Positions 23,765 through 35,600 are shown, counted from the stretch's first letter. The stretch: 64,000 bases of DNA from Archivesica marissinica (GCA_014843695.1 CM026393.1:3318615-3382614); one strand, 5' to 3'. Translations and numbers: made by a program. Notes: generated from the letters alone by a model not told the origin.

Positions 23765-24380
23765 GTGTAGGTAGTTAGGTAGCTATGGTGTCAGAGACAT
23801 GACTACGCCACCAATGACCTCTATGTCTTCTTAAATGTACTAGCATTATAACAGAATAGTTCTAAACATACAAAATGTAGGCATACATTAATATTTAAAT
23901 GAACCGCGTTGAGCACTGTGGTGATGGCGATTCTTGCTACATTAACTAACAATGTTTATTGGATAAGCTTATTTCAGACAAATCTTAAGCTTCACTATAT
24001 ACGTGGGGTTGCTGGCTAATTTCCATGTGCCTTCTAGATCAACACACCCCTTGTCACGCGCACAATCATCACGTCTCGTGTGACACAGTACACACAGACT
24101 GACACAGCGACATATGCGGCGTATACACTATACATGTATACTGGATACCTGCATTACCTAGCCTGTTTCGCCGTCTCAATTCCAACTCACGTTTTAGCGT
24201 ACATTCGGGAGAATTAGCTGCGGGAACCAGCTTCGCTATTACAACAATGAATAGGTGATACAACTTACAACGAATTCATGCTGCGTTGGCTTGATGGACG
24301 AATTCTATTGTAAAATAATTGTAAGGTATATATGTGTGTCCGGACATGGTTTTACATATGGTTATAGTGCCATAGCTTAC
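23765..24380 (-). other. Start of intron 3 of the CYP26-like gene
   Basis: The donor gtaagc is at 24380-24375 on the minus strand. The rest is unique AT-rich DNA. I looked on the minus strand for the next P450 exon and found nothing convincing. A 64-codon frame at 24069-24263 has no P450 features. Confidence 0.6.
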
Positions 24381-24633
24381 TTTTCTGAATCCAAATCCAG
24401 GAATATTGAAAGGCAATGTCATCATATTTTCTAGGAAATCGACGAAGGTTCTATGCATCCCAGATTTCCTAGCTGACGTTATATCCAAACCAACCAATGA
24501 GCATGCAGCAAGTGTGAACGCCATCAGCTTGCATTCTGGGTAGGCATACACGTCTCGGCGTGCTTGCCAGTCTAGCAAGTGTGTACGGATGACTTCTTGT
24601 ATCACCGGAGTCATCTCACTTAACGTCTCTAAA
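24381..24633 (-). CDS. CYP26: CYP26-like cytochrome P450, exon 3
   Basis: This 253-bp exon supplies one base that completes a split serine codon, then 84 codons. The acceptor AG is at 24635-24634 after a T-rich tract (ttcttgttcattt), and the donor gtaagc follows a lysine codon, leaving phase 0. The translation runs LETLSEMTPVIQEVIRTHLL, with YPECKLMAF near residue 31 and FVDFLENMMTLPFNIPGF near the end. This is the D- to F/G-helix region of a P450, and PVIQEVI plus YPECKLM are typical of family 26. CYP26 enzymes are membrane-bound oxidases that clear retinoic acid by hydroxylation in vertebrates. Substrate use in an invertebrate relative is not established by this sequence. No stop or frameshift is present, so the exon looks functional. 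Confidence 0.83.
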
Positions 24634-24696
24634 CTAAATGAACAAGAAATGATAGACAGTCATATCATAAGGTCAGTTCCGATTGTTCTAGTTTAA

Positions 24697-25274
24697 AGCA
24701 GCATTACATCGTATGAAATAAAAGATATTCGAAAAATTCAATTTTTACGGATGGGTAGCAATGCTGCTACACATTCTAACATTATACTTTGTATGCTTAT
24801 GTTCATTTGGTAAACAGTGTTTTTTTGCGATAAAACAAACTCGAAACCGAAAGTAGGACTTTCCGAGTCGATCGGTCACGCACTTGTTTACAACTGGAAC
24901 GCATCGCCGCACTTGTTTACATTCGGAATGCATCGTCCCCATTTGTCCCACGTTGTCTTTTTAATTGAATTACTTGATATGTTGATTCATACCTCTGTTA
25001 GCTGAGTGAGGGGTTCGACATTAGAGGGAGATAGATAGATAGTATTTCATGTTCAAAATATATACGTTGTTTTCTACATCCTCTGTTGTTTCACGCATGC
25101 GCACTGTGCGTGTTTATATTTTGTTTGTTGATAAACAAATTCGCGTATACGACGGTTTAGATTTATTGGAATTTTATCGTTTCTGAGCGACTATTTCGAA
25201 TTTTGTAAACACACACACATTAGTATAAATTTTATATTTTACCCAAAACATCCTTTATTACGATTAATGCTGCT
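24697..25274. mobile_element. 578-bp TTAA-flanked MITE (piggyBac-like)
   Basis: The ends are agcagcatta and its inverse complement taatgctgct, followed inward on both sides by atcgta after a small offset. TTAA occurs immediately outside each end (24693-24696 and 25275-25278). A TTAA target duplication is characteristic of piggyBac elements. No transposase frame is present, so this would be a non-autonomous copy. The terminal repeat is short, so the assignment is moderate. Confidence 0.68.
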
Positions 25275-25406
25275 TTAAAGTCCCTATATACATTTCTTTT
25301 TCTTGAAATGGAAAAATAAAACTATTATTCCTATGCAAATCTACCTATGTTAGTGTTCTTAGGTAATGTTAGCGGTAATTTGGTTATGTAAATGAGGTAA
25401 AGAGAT

Positions 25407-25426
25407 GGGAGGGAGGGGGAGGGGGG
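25407..25426 (+). other. G-quadruplex motif
   Basis: Four G runs of 3, 3, 5 and 6 separated by single As form a classical intramolecular quadruplex pattern. It lies in intron 2, with the Gs on the template strand of the CYP26-like gene. Folding is predicted from the pattern only. Confidence 0.75.
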
Positions 25427-25530
25427 ATTAATTTACAAATATACTCTTCACATAAACAATTCAACCTTTTGACAGATATTAACAGTTCTTCATACAAGCT
25501 GGGTAGTATATTATTGAAAACTAAGCATTC

Positions 25531-28500
25531 GTTCAGTGTACAACACATTCTAAGCATGCACTCCTTAGAATATCTCAGTGTGCAACACATTCTAAGAATG
25601 CGCTCCTTAGAATATCTCAGTGTATAGCACATTCTAAGAATGCGCTCCTTAGAATATCTCAGTGTACAGCACATTCTAAGCATGCACTCCTTAGAATATC
25701 TCAGTGTACAGCACATTCTAAACATGTACTCCTTAGAATATCTCAGTGTACAGCACATTCTAAGCATGCACTCCTTAGAAAATCTCAGTGTACAGCACAT
25801 TCTAAGCATGCGCTCCTTAGAATATCTCAGTGTACAGCACAATCTAAGAATGCGCTCCTTAGAATATCTCACAGTGTGGAACACATTCTAAGCATGCGCT
25901 CCTTAGAATATTTCAGTGTACATCACATTCTAAGCATGCGCTCCTTAGAATATCTCAGTGTGCAACACATTCTAAGAATGCGCTCCTTAGAATATCTCAG
26001 TATATAGCACATTCTAAGAATGCACTCCTTAGAAAATCTCAGTGTATAGCACATTCTAAGCATGCGCTCCTTAGAATATCTCATGTGTGCAACACATTCT
26101 AAGAATGCGCTCCTTAGAATATCTCAGTGTATAGCACATTCTAAGAATGCACTCCTTAGAATATCTCAGTGTGCAACACATTCTAAGAATGCGCTCCTTG
26201 GAATATCTCAGTGTATAGCACATTCTAAGAATGCACTCCTTAGAATATCTTAGTGTGCAACACATTCTAAGAATGCGCTCCTTGGAATATCTCAGTGTAC
26301 AGCACATTCTAAGCATGCACTCCTTACAATATCTCAGTGTGCAACACATTCTAAGAATGCGCTCCTTAGAATATCTCAGTGTGCAACACATTCTAAGAAT
26401 GCGCTCCTTAGAATATATCAGTGTATAGCACATTCTAAGAATGCGCTCCTTAGAATATCTCAGTGAACAGCACATTCTAAGAATGCGCTCCTTAGAATAT
26501 CTCACAGTGTGCAGCACATTCTAAGCATGCGCTCCTTAGAATATATCAGTGTACAGCACATTCTAAGCATGCACTCCTTAGAATATATCAGTGTACAGCA
26601 CATTCTAAGAATGCACTCCTTAGAATATCTCAGTGTATAGCACATTCTAAGAATGCACTCCTTAGAAAATCTCAGTGTATAGCACATTCTAAGCATGCGC
26701 TCCTTAGAATATCTCACAGTGTGCAACACATTCTAAGCATGCGTTCCTTAGAATATCTCAGTGGGCAACACATTCTAAGCATGCGCTCCTTGGAATATTT
26801 CAGTGTACATCACATTCTAAGCATGCACTCCTTAGAATATCTCAGTGTGCAACACATTCTAAGCATGCGCTCCTTGGAATATCTCAGTGTACATCACATT
26901 CTAAGCATGCGCTCCTTAGAATATCTCAGTGGGCAACACATTCTAAGCATGCGCTCCTTGGAATATCTCAGTGTACATCACATTCTAAGCATGCGCTCCT
27001 TAGAATATCTCAGTGTGCAACACATTCTAAGTATGCGCTCCTTAGAATATATCAGTGTACAGCACATTCTAAGAATGCGCTCCTTAGAATATCTCAGTGT
27101 ACAGCACATTCTAAGAATGCACTCCTTAGAATATCTTAGTGTGCAACACATTCTAAGAATGCGCTCCTTAGAATATCTCAGTGTATAGCACATTCTAAGA
27201 ATGCGCTCCTTAGAATATCTCAGTGTACAGCACATTCTAAGAATGCGCTCCTTAGAATATGTCACAGTGTGCAACACATTCTAAGCATGCGCTCCTTAGA
27301 ATATCTCAGTGTACATCACATTCTAAGCATGCACTCCTTAGAATATCTCAGTGTGCAACACATTCTAAGCATGCGCTCCTTAGAATATCTCAGTGTGCAA
27401 CACATTCTAAGCATGCGCTCCTTAGAATATCTCAGTGTACAGCACATTCTAAGCATGCGCTCCTTAGAATATCTCAGTGGGCAACACATTCTAAGCATGC
27501 GCTCCTTGGAATATCTCAGTGTACATCACATTCTAAGCATGCACTCCTTAGAATATCTCAGTGTGCAACACATTCTAAGCATGCGCTCCTTAGAATATCT
27601 CAGTGTGCAACACATTCTAAGAATGCGCTCCTTAGAATATCTCAGTGTACAGCACATTCTAAGAATGCGCTCCTTAGAATATCTCAGTGTGCAACACATT
27701 CTAAGAATGCGCTCCTTGGAATATCTCAGTGTGCAACACATTATAAGTATGCGCTCCTTAGAATAGTTCAGTGTATAGCACATTCTAAGCATGCACCCCT
27801 TAGAATATCTCAGTGTACAGCACATTCTAAGAATGCGCTCCTTAGAATATCTCAGTGTACAGCACATTCTAAGAATGCACTCCTTAGAATATCTTAGTGT
27901 GCAACACATTCTAAGAATGCGCTCCTTAGAATATATCAGTGTACAGCACAGTCTAAGCATGCACTCCTTAGAATATCTCAGTGTGCAACACATTCTAAGA
28001 ATGCGCTCCTTAGAATATCTCAGTGTATAGCACATTCTAAGAATGTGCTCCTTAGAATATCTCAGTGTATAGCACATTCTAAGAATGCGCTCCATAGAAT
28101 ATCTCACAGTGTACAGCACATTCTAAGCAGGCACTCCTTAGAATATCTCAGTGTGCAACACATTCTAAGAATGCGCTCCTTAGAATATCTCAGTGTACAG
28201 CACATTCTAAGCATGTATTCCTTAGAATATCTCAGTGTACAACACATTCTAAGCATGCACTCCTTAGAATATCTCAGTGTGCAACACATTCTAAGAATGC
28301 GCTCCTTAGAATATATCAGTGTATAGCACATTCTAAGCATGTGCTCCTTAGAATATCTCAGTGTGCAACACATTCTAAGAATGCGCTCCTTAGAATATCT
28401 CAGTGTACAGCACATTCTAAGCATGCGCTCTTTAGAATATCTCAGTGTACAGCACATTCTAAGCATGCGCTCCTTAGAATATCTCAGTGTACAGCACATT

Positions 28501-30090
28501 CTAAGAATGCACTCCTTAGAATATCTTAGTGTGCAACACATTCTAAGAATGCGCTCCTTAGAATATCTCAGTGTATAGCACATTCTAAGAATGCGCTCCT
28601 TAGAATATCTCAGTGTACAGCACATTCTAAGAATGCGCTCCTTAGAATATGTCACAGTGTGCAACACATTCTAAGCATGCGCTCCTTAGAATATCTCAGT
28701 GTACATCACATTCTAAGCATGCACTCCTTAGAATATCTCAGTGTGCAACACATTCTAAGCATGCGCTCCTTAGAATATCTCAGTGTGCAACACATTCTAA
28801 GCATGCGCTCCTTAGAATATCTCAGTGTACAGCACATTCTAAGCATGCGCTCCTTAGAATATCTCAGTGGGCAACACATTCTAAGCATGCGCTCCTTGGA
28901 ATATCTCAGTGTACATCACATTCTAAGCATGCACTCCTTAGAATATCTCAGTGTGCAACACATTCTAAGCATGCGCTCCTTAGAATATCTCAGTGTGCAA
29001 CACATTCTAAGAATGCGCTCCTTAGAATATCTCAGTGTACAGCACATTCTAAGAATGCGCTCCTTAGAATATCTCAGTGTGCAACACATTCTAAGAATGC
29101 GCTCCTTGGAATATCTCAGTGTGCAACACATTATAAGTATGCGCTCCTTAGAATAGTTCAGTGTATAGCACATTCTAAGCATGCACCCCTTAGAATATCT
29201 CAGTGTACAGCACATTCTAAGAATGCGCTCCTTAGAATATCTCAGTGTACAGCACATTCTAAGAATGCACTCCTTAGAATATCTTAGTGTGCAACACATT
29301 CTAAGAATGCGCTCCTTAGAATATATCAGTGTACAGCACAGTCTAAGCATGCACTCCTTAGAATATCTCAGTGTGCAACACATTCTAAGAATGCGCTCCT
29401 TAGAATATCTCAGTGTATAGCACATTCTAAGAATGTGCTCCTTAGAATATCTCAGTGTATAGCACATTCTAAGAATGCGCTCCATAGAATATCTCACAGT
29501 GTACAGCACATTCTAAGCAGGCACTCCTTAGAATATCTCAGTGTGCAACACATTCTAAGAATGCGCTCCTTAGAATATCTCAGTGTACAGCACATTCTAA
29601 GCATGTATTCCTTAGAATATCTCAGTGTACAACACATTCTAAGCATGCACTCCTTAGAATATCTCAGTGTGCAACACATTCTAAGAATGCGCTCCTTAGA
29701 ATATATCAGTGTATAGCACATTCTAAGCATGTGCTCCTTAGAATATCTCAGTGTGCAACACATTCTAAGAATGCGCTCCTTAGAATATCTCAGTGTACAG
29801 CACATTCTAAGCATGCGCTCTTTAGAATATCTCAGTGTACAGCACATTCTAAGCATGCGCTCCTTAGAATATCTCAGTGTACAGCACATTCTAAGCATGC
29901 GCTCCTTAGAATATCTCAGTGTACAGCACATTCTAAGCATGCGCTCCTTAGAATATCTCAGTGTATAGCACATTCTAAGCATGCGCTCCTTAGAATATAT
30001 CAGTGTATAGCACATTCTAAGCATGCGCTCCTTAGAATATCTCAGTGTACAGCACATTCTAAGCATGCACTCCTTAGACTATCTCAGTGA
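25531..30090. repeat. 42-bp minisatellite with an inverted repeat in every unit
   Basis: About 108 units of 42 bp contain acattctaagcatgcgctcc, then ttagaatatctcagtgtac. Each unit holds attctaag and its exact inverse complement cttagaat, separated by nine bases, so it can form an 8-bp stem with a 9-nt loop. Main variants are gcatgc or gaatgc, gcgc or gcac, and tacagc or tgcaac. Since 42 is a multiple of three and several frames lack stops, long repetitive open frames occur on both strands. They are by-products. Confidence 0.96.
27075..29894. repeat. 1390-bp tandem duplication inside the 42-bp array
   Basis: Everything from about 27075 to 28504 recurs 1390 bp downstream with no difference found in the parts compared. 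Shared rare variants include atgcacccct at about 27790 and 29180, ttataagtatgcg at about 27740 and 29130, and ctaagcaggcactcc at about 28125 and 29515. The copies diverge at about 28505/29895. Confidence 0.9.
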
Positions 30091-30116
30091 GCAACATGAC
30101 GAAGTGTGCCCGGCTT

Positions 30117-30340
30117 TCAGGCTACTGTAGAGCTGTCTGGGTTTTCCTCTTTCTCTTCGTCAATATATTTATAAGCGGGCATTAGGGCCGTGCTTTTAGA
30201 TAGGGATCTGTAAACAACAGAATAACAAAAGGAACGACTTTTTAAATAAGCAAAGGTCGTCCGCATACACACAAAGCACGGTTCAGAAGAACAACTTGTT
30301 TGATTCCACAAAGGAGCTGCTACAACGATACTTTTCGCCC
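30117..30340 (-). pseudogene. Possible LINE ORF2 tail remnant
   Basis: A 76-codon minus-strand frame begins MCRAKSIVVAAPLWNQ and later reads FAYLKSRSF. The AAP.LWN string followed by an F..K.R block is reminiscent of the extreme C-terminus of several invertebrate LINE polyproteins. The match is short and partly out of frame, so it could be chance. Confidence 0.3.
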
Positions 30341-30482
30341 TACACATTTAGTCTTAGCTCGATTGTGAAACAAGTTCTTACACAATTAGCTTAATCGATA
30401 CCTCATTCCTGATGAAATCCATCGCCACGAGGGAGAAGAGGCATGTGGAATTTAAATGCCTTGCCCGACACAATCGTAACGA
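30341..30482 (-). mobile_element. SINE-A, 3' part, interrupted by SINE-B
   Basis: The SINE-A tail and body (ttagctcgattgtgaaac, then cctcattcctgatg, then atgccttgcccg) stop at cgtaacga, where SINE-B begins. The rest of this SINE-A resumes at about 30780. It carries several small deletions relative to the full copy at 23522. Confidence 0.78.
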
Positions 30483-30779
30483 ACAGACGGAGCTGTAGTC
30501 CAGTGGTAACACGCTGGACTGGTAATCCAGGGAACGCAGGTTCGATCCCCCGACTGACCCTAATAAAATTAACAGTCTTTCAGATGGGACGTTAAACCGA
30601 GGTCTCGTGTCGGTGCTTTACACCGTGCACGTAAAAGAACCAGAGGAGACTCTGGGATGGGTCTATGTCTGTATCATTGCACTATCCTCCAAATATCTAA
30701 AATGACTAATCTCTTCAGGAGGCGTCGCTCATATGGGCAACCAGTAGCGACGATAAATAAACGTAAAACACACACACAC
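30483..30779 (+). mobile_element. SINE-B, full-length copy nested in SINE-A
   Basis: The tRNA-like head is ggagctgtagtccagtggta for the A-box region, an anticodon stem ctgga/tccag with the seven-base loop ctggtaa (anticodon position GGT), and a B box in gcaggttcgatccccc. The body reads ttaaaccgaggtctcgtgtc, then ccagaggagactctgg, then gtcgctcatatgggcaac. The 3' end is an AC-repeat tail. The 9-bp sequence tcgtaacga is present on both sides (30474-30482 and 30780-30788), an exact target-site duplication taken from SINE-A. The head lacks a convincing acceptor stem, so this is not a tRNA gene. Confidence 0.9.
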
Positions 30780-30823
30780 TCGTAACGACTACAGATGGGC
30801 GCGAACCCACACCTACATATTGC
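30780..30823 (-). mobile_element. SINE-A, interrupted remainder
   Basis: After SINE-B the SINE-A sequence resumes with cgtaacgactacag, then gggcgcgaaccca, matching cgtaacgactccagcggggc and the B-box region in other copies. It then degrades into intron 2. Confidence 0.68.
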
Positions 30824-30878
30824 TTGCTAACTATGTTTACACTCCATCGTCCGATATATCGGAAATAATATACAATAC

Positions 30879-31123
30879 CTGAACGCGTGTAGCATGTGCT
30901 TCCGTCGTACCTTGTGTACGTAACCGGAAGTTTGTGTGATAGAGCCTGTACCCAGCAGTAGTTGTGTACTAGTGGGCCAGTTACTGGTAACAATATCATT
31001 CTCTCCCAGCAGTATTTTCTTTACGTACTGCGCGCCAATTACTCGTACTGTCGGTCTGCCCAGGATATGTGTTTTATATATGCAGCCGTATTGTTCAAAT
31101 TTCTCTTTGTAGAAACCACAACG
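30879..31123 (-). CDS. CYP26: CYP26-like cytochrome P450, exon 2
   Basis: This 245-bp exon has 81 full codons plus two bases. Its acceptor AG (31125-31124) follows ttgcactacttt, and its donor is GTATTG. The translation starts RCGFYKEKFEQYGCIYKTHI and contains LGRPTVRVIGAQYVKKILLG, then WPTSTQLLLGTGSI, then HKVRRKHMLHAF at the C-helix. The combination GRPTVRVIGA, KILLGE, WP.ST and HK.RRK is diagnostic of the CYP26 family rather than of generic P450s. The reading frame joins exon 1 in phase 0 after a lysine and exon 3 through a split serine codon. No disabling change is visible. A 5.3-kb LINE begins 43 nt upstream of the exon on the opposite strand. Confidence 0.87.
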
Positions 31124-32117
31124 CTGAAAGTAGTGCAAGTTTCTATATACAAAGAGTTACTAAACTAGCTTGACATGATATAATGCACGTCTATTCGGTG
31201 CAACTCTATTTTCGCATATCATTGCAATTAATGTTGCACTTTATACCGCTGAGGCGGAAAATAACTATATATATATGGCTGTATGTTGGCATGTGCACTA
31301 ACACTGCTGGTGCGGAATTATTCAACATGAAATATGTAAAGCAATAAATATTACTATTTTAATTATTCAAGAAGAAAACATACCTGTTGTATACATAAAA
31401 TGTTGATATGTGAATATATTTTATATCAGTATGTTCATAGTAGATGTGAACTATGTATATGATATAGATATCATATACATATGTATATAATTATGATAAG
31501 AACTATACGCATGCAAGACATATATATATAATTATCGCAAATAAATCATTCATATTATCGTATAAGAAACCAATTAGATGTTTGCCACTACCAATCAATG
31601 CATGTTCTAAAATTGCAAAACTGTTGTACTATGATAACAGTGAAACTATCACATAAGTAGTAGTACATAAATTTATTCTGATCATAAATAAATGACTACA
31701 CCTACAAACATGTATGCATCTACTATTACTATTTTGAAACTGTTCATATACCTGTTATTCATGTGAATTGTCAAATTTTGTATGATATATTCGTTTACTA
31801 TTTTTATTATGCACTAGCTGATTTTACTTCACCTCTGAAGAACAACAAATGTGCACTTGATTCAAGGCGGATACGTTTCATTTTGTCTGCTCTTGTTTCG
31901 TCGCGTTAAGAATGACATCGTTAGTGACTTGTGTCCCGTTATTAGTCTACATGATTTAACAGATTTTATTGAAACACACTTTTACATATACCGTATTATA
32001 CAGTTAGTTAATCATGCATTGCGTGGTAGTATAGCTACAGATATTTCGAGAATTGTTGTACATTTTATGCGCGATTCAACCAAGCCTATAATTGATCACC
32101 TGACAAGAAACATATTC

Positions 32118-32351
32118 TTGTGTGTTTTACGTTTATTTATTGTCGCTACCGGTTGCCCATATGAGCGACGCCTCCTGAAGATATTAGTCATTTTAGATTT
32201 TGGAGGATAGTGCATGATACAGACAGAGACCCATTCCAGAGTCTCCTCTGGTTCTTTTACGTGCACGGTGTAAAGCACCGACACGAGACCTCGGTTTAAC
32301 GTCCCATCTGAAAGACTGTTAATTGTATTAGGGTCAGACGGGGGATCGAAC
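32118..32351 (-). mobile_element. SINE-B, 5'-truncated copy inside the LINE
   Basis: On the minus strand this is the SINE-B body and 3' tail, with the tRNA head cut at the B-box region (gttcgatcccc is the first part kept). The 7-bp sequence catattc flanks it at 32111-32117 and 32352-32358. The insertion is therefore younger than the LINE that contains it. Confidence 0.86.
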
Positions 32352-32645
32352 CATATTCATTCAGGTAGGCTTAGTTATACACTATTTTAATTCATGCATA
32401 TCGCGTTCATTTATAGCTATAGCCAAGCGTCTTATTAAATTAAGTAATACACTGATACTGGTGCACTGTATATATACATGTATATATTATTTTATAACGA
32501 TTGACATTGTTTTGTTTGCAGAAATACTCTTATGTAATGGCATGCTGTTAATAATAGCACACTGCACTCTCAATAATAGGTATAAAATTAATAATATATA
32601 TTCCTCTTCATGACAAATGAAATGGTAAGCTGAAACCCTATACAC

Positions 32646-35600
32646 TTGAGTTCTTTAAACTGTCAAGGCTTACGGGATATTTCTAAGAGAAGCAGATTAA
32701 CACAGTGGATAAGAGAACTGAAAATCGACATTTTATTTTTACATGAACCCCATTTTACTCCAGATCTGTCAGTCAAATTAAATTCTGAATTTGACCATTT
32801 CTGTCCATTCATTTGGATCTAGTAATAGCAGAGGTGTATCTATATTTTTTAATAAAGATAGGCAAATAAACATACTAGATTGCGAGACTGACAAGCAAGG
32901 AAGATACATTATCATTAATGCAGAAATAAATAAGACAGTTATTACATTCATCAATGTATACGCACCAAACGATAACATTTCGAGAAATAATTTTTTGTTG
33001 ATTTCGGAGATGAATTGAATAAAAATGCACAAGGCTTAAAAATACTAGGTGGAGATTTTAACGATACCTTAAGCTAAAACGACAGACTAACACAGTCCAA
33101 AAACAAGAATAAACCAGTTGAATCATTAATAAAATTAATAAAAACAAACAGACTAAATGATATATGAAAAAATGGAAACCAAGATAAAGACCAATATACA
33201 TGGAAAAGAAAAAGGAAAACAGAAAAAAGTAGAATTGATTATTGGCTTATAGACTGTAATATAATACCTCTAGTAAACAAATGTGATATTTGGCCAGCGC
33301 AGATTCAATATACAGATCACTTAACAATATCTTTGAAATTAAGTATACCTACTAGTCGTGGATTTTGGAAAATGAATAATTCCTTCCTAACAGATAATGA
33401 ATATATAATAACAATTAAAACCGCAATCACTTCAATATTAAATGATCTTAAATATCAAGAAGTATCACATCGGACGACATGGGAATTCATAAAGATTGAA
33501 ATCAAACAAGTATCAATAGCATTTGCAAAAATGAAAGCAAAAAATCAACGAAATTGTTTATCAATGCTAGAAAATAAACTTTGTTAACTATTCAAACACA
33601 GAACGAAACACTCTTAAAAGAAATTAAATATACTGAGGCCGAAATTGAAAATATTTATATTGTAAAAGCAAAAGGTGCCCAAATAAGATCCAGACTACAA
33701 GTTATAGAAGAAGGTGAACGAAATTCGAAATATTTCCACTCATTAGAAAACTCCCGTCAAACAAGAAAACTCCTTAATTCCTTAAACGTTGATGGTAACA
33801 CTATAGACAATTTTAAAGACATACTTGAAGAAGAAGTTAAATTTTATGAAACTTTATACACATCAACAATAACAGACATTGATGTTAATGAATATTTAAA
33901 TAATACAAGTTTTACCAACATTTTAAACAACAGTGATGCAGATTTATGTGAAGGACTAATAACAGTAAATGAATGTGCACAAGCTTTAAGAGAAATGAAA
34001 AACAATAAAAGTCCAGGTAATGATGGAATATCTACTGAATTTTATAAAATCTTTTGGAACCAAATAAAAGATCTTGTTATTTATAGTTTCAATGAGAGTT
34101 ATTTAAACAATGAATTATTATTAACACAATGCGAAAGCATTATCTCATTGTTATGCAAAAAAAGGTGATCCAACCAATATCGAGAATTTGAGACCTATTT
34201 CGCTTGTAAATACAGATTATAAATTATTAACAAAAATTTTAGCACATCGTTTACAAAGAGTATTGCCAAACATTATTGAATCAAATTATAGGTCAACAGG
34301 GATATATAAAAAATAGATACATAGGTTTTAGCATTAGACAGATACAAGATATTATTGACTATACTGAACAACTTGATATAGATGGTACTCTCCTATTCCT
34401 TGATTTTAGAAAAGCCTTTGATACTATCGAATGAGAATTTCTTTTTGAAACGTTACGACATTTCGGATTTAAAAACGGATTTTTAAGTTGGATTGGTACC
34501 ATATGCAACAACATTTCTTCTCGAATTATTAACAATGGTTGGATGTCAAGGTCATTCCAGTTAACAAGAGGAGTACGTCAAGGTTGTCCTCTAAGTTCAC
34601 TACTATGTATAACTGTGGCAGAAGTTTTAGCATATAGGATAAGAAACAATGAAAACATATGTGGTATTTGTGTAACCGTAAATACAAGAGAACATCATTT
34701 AAAAATCACGCAATTGGCCTATGATACAACACTCTTTCTCCGTGATGAAACAGATATATCAAATGCATTAGATTCAATTGACTGCTTTGGTAATTACGCC
34801 GGTCTAAGATTAAATATTAATAAAACAGAAGGCATCTGGATTGGCAAATCCAAAATTTCTGACAAAACTCCTTGTAATATTAAATGGTCCAAAACGGTTA
34901 AAGCGTTAGGTATTTATTTTAGCACTGGTGCTACGGAGTGTGAACAACTTAATTGGGATATAAAAATTGAAAACTGCAGAAAAACCATTAACATTTGGAA
35001 AAAAAGAAATTTAACCATGTATGGAAAAATAACCGTAATTAAATCCATCCTACTACCAAAATTCACATATATTATGCAATCATCATACGTACCTATGAAT
35101 AAACTAAATGAAGTAAATCTAATGTTCTACCAATATCTTTGGAATGATAAACGGGAAAAAATAAAAAGAAGCACTTTAATAATTAATACATGCACAAACG
35201 GTGGGCTTTATGATAAATCTACAATCCTATTGTATGTTAAACATAAAATGGGTGAAATCCCTACTAAATACGGAACAAGCACATTGGAAACTTATCCCAA
35301 GATATCATCTAGATACGTTTGGATCCAATTTTTTAGTATAGTTATATGAATATAGACTCTACCAAAAGCCTACCAAACTCTTTCAAAAGTCTCCCTACAG
35401 TTTACCAAGAATTACTTAAATTAATTAATAATTCGGATTACAAACCACCTAGGAATTTCTTTGAAATACGCACACAACTAATATGGGGTAACAGAGCGAT
35501 TATATACAACAAGTGCCTAATATTAAAAAATTGGATTAACTCGGATATATTTTTCGTTAATGACATAATTAACAGAAATGGCATTATAGACGAACCATTC

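Larger units (their letters stand above)
24634..30878 (-). other. Intron 2 of the CYP26-like gene
   Basis: The intron is 6,245 bp. Its donor is GTATTG (30878-30873) and its acceptor AG is at 24635-24634, in the minus-strand sense. It is filled by a SINE-in-SINE nest, the 42-bp minisatellite, a G-rich tract and a TTAA-flanked MITE. The phase is 2 at the donor (ttc ag) and one base at the acceptor (t), which reconstitutes a serine codon. Confidence 0.8.

Noticed and set aside
24069..24263. 64-codon frame near exon 3 as a possible fourth P450 exon
   Set aside because: No P450 motif, and the phase and splice sites do not fit continuation after exon 3.
25384..30090. Many 60-212-codon frames encoding a 14-residue repeat
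   Set aside because: The 42-bp unit is a multiple of three and the frames occur on both strands. No start context or domain is present.
30483..30560. tRNA gene with anticodon GGT
   Set aside because: It has a tRNA-like A box, anticodon arm and B box, but no convincing acceptor pairing, and it continues into a SINE body with target duplications.
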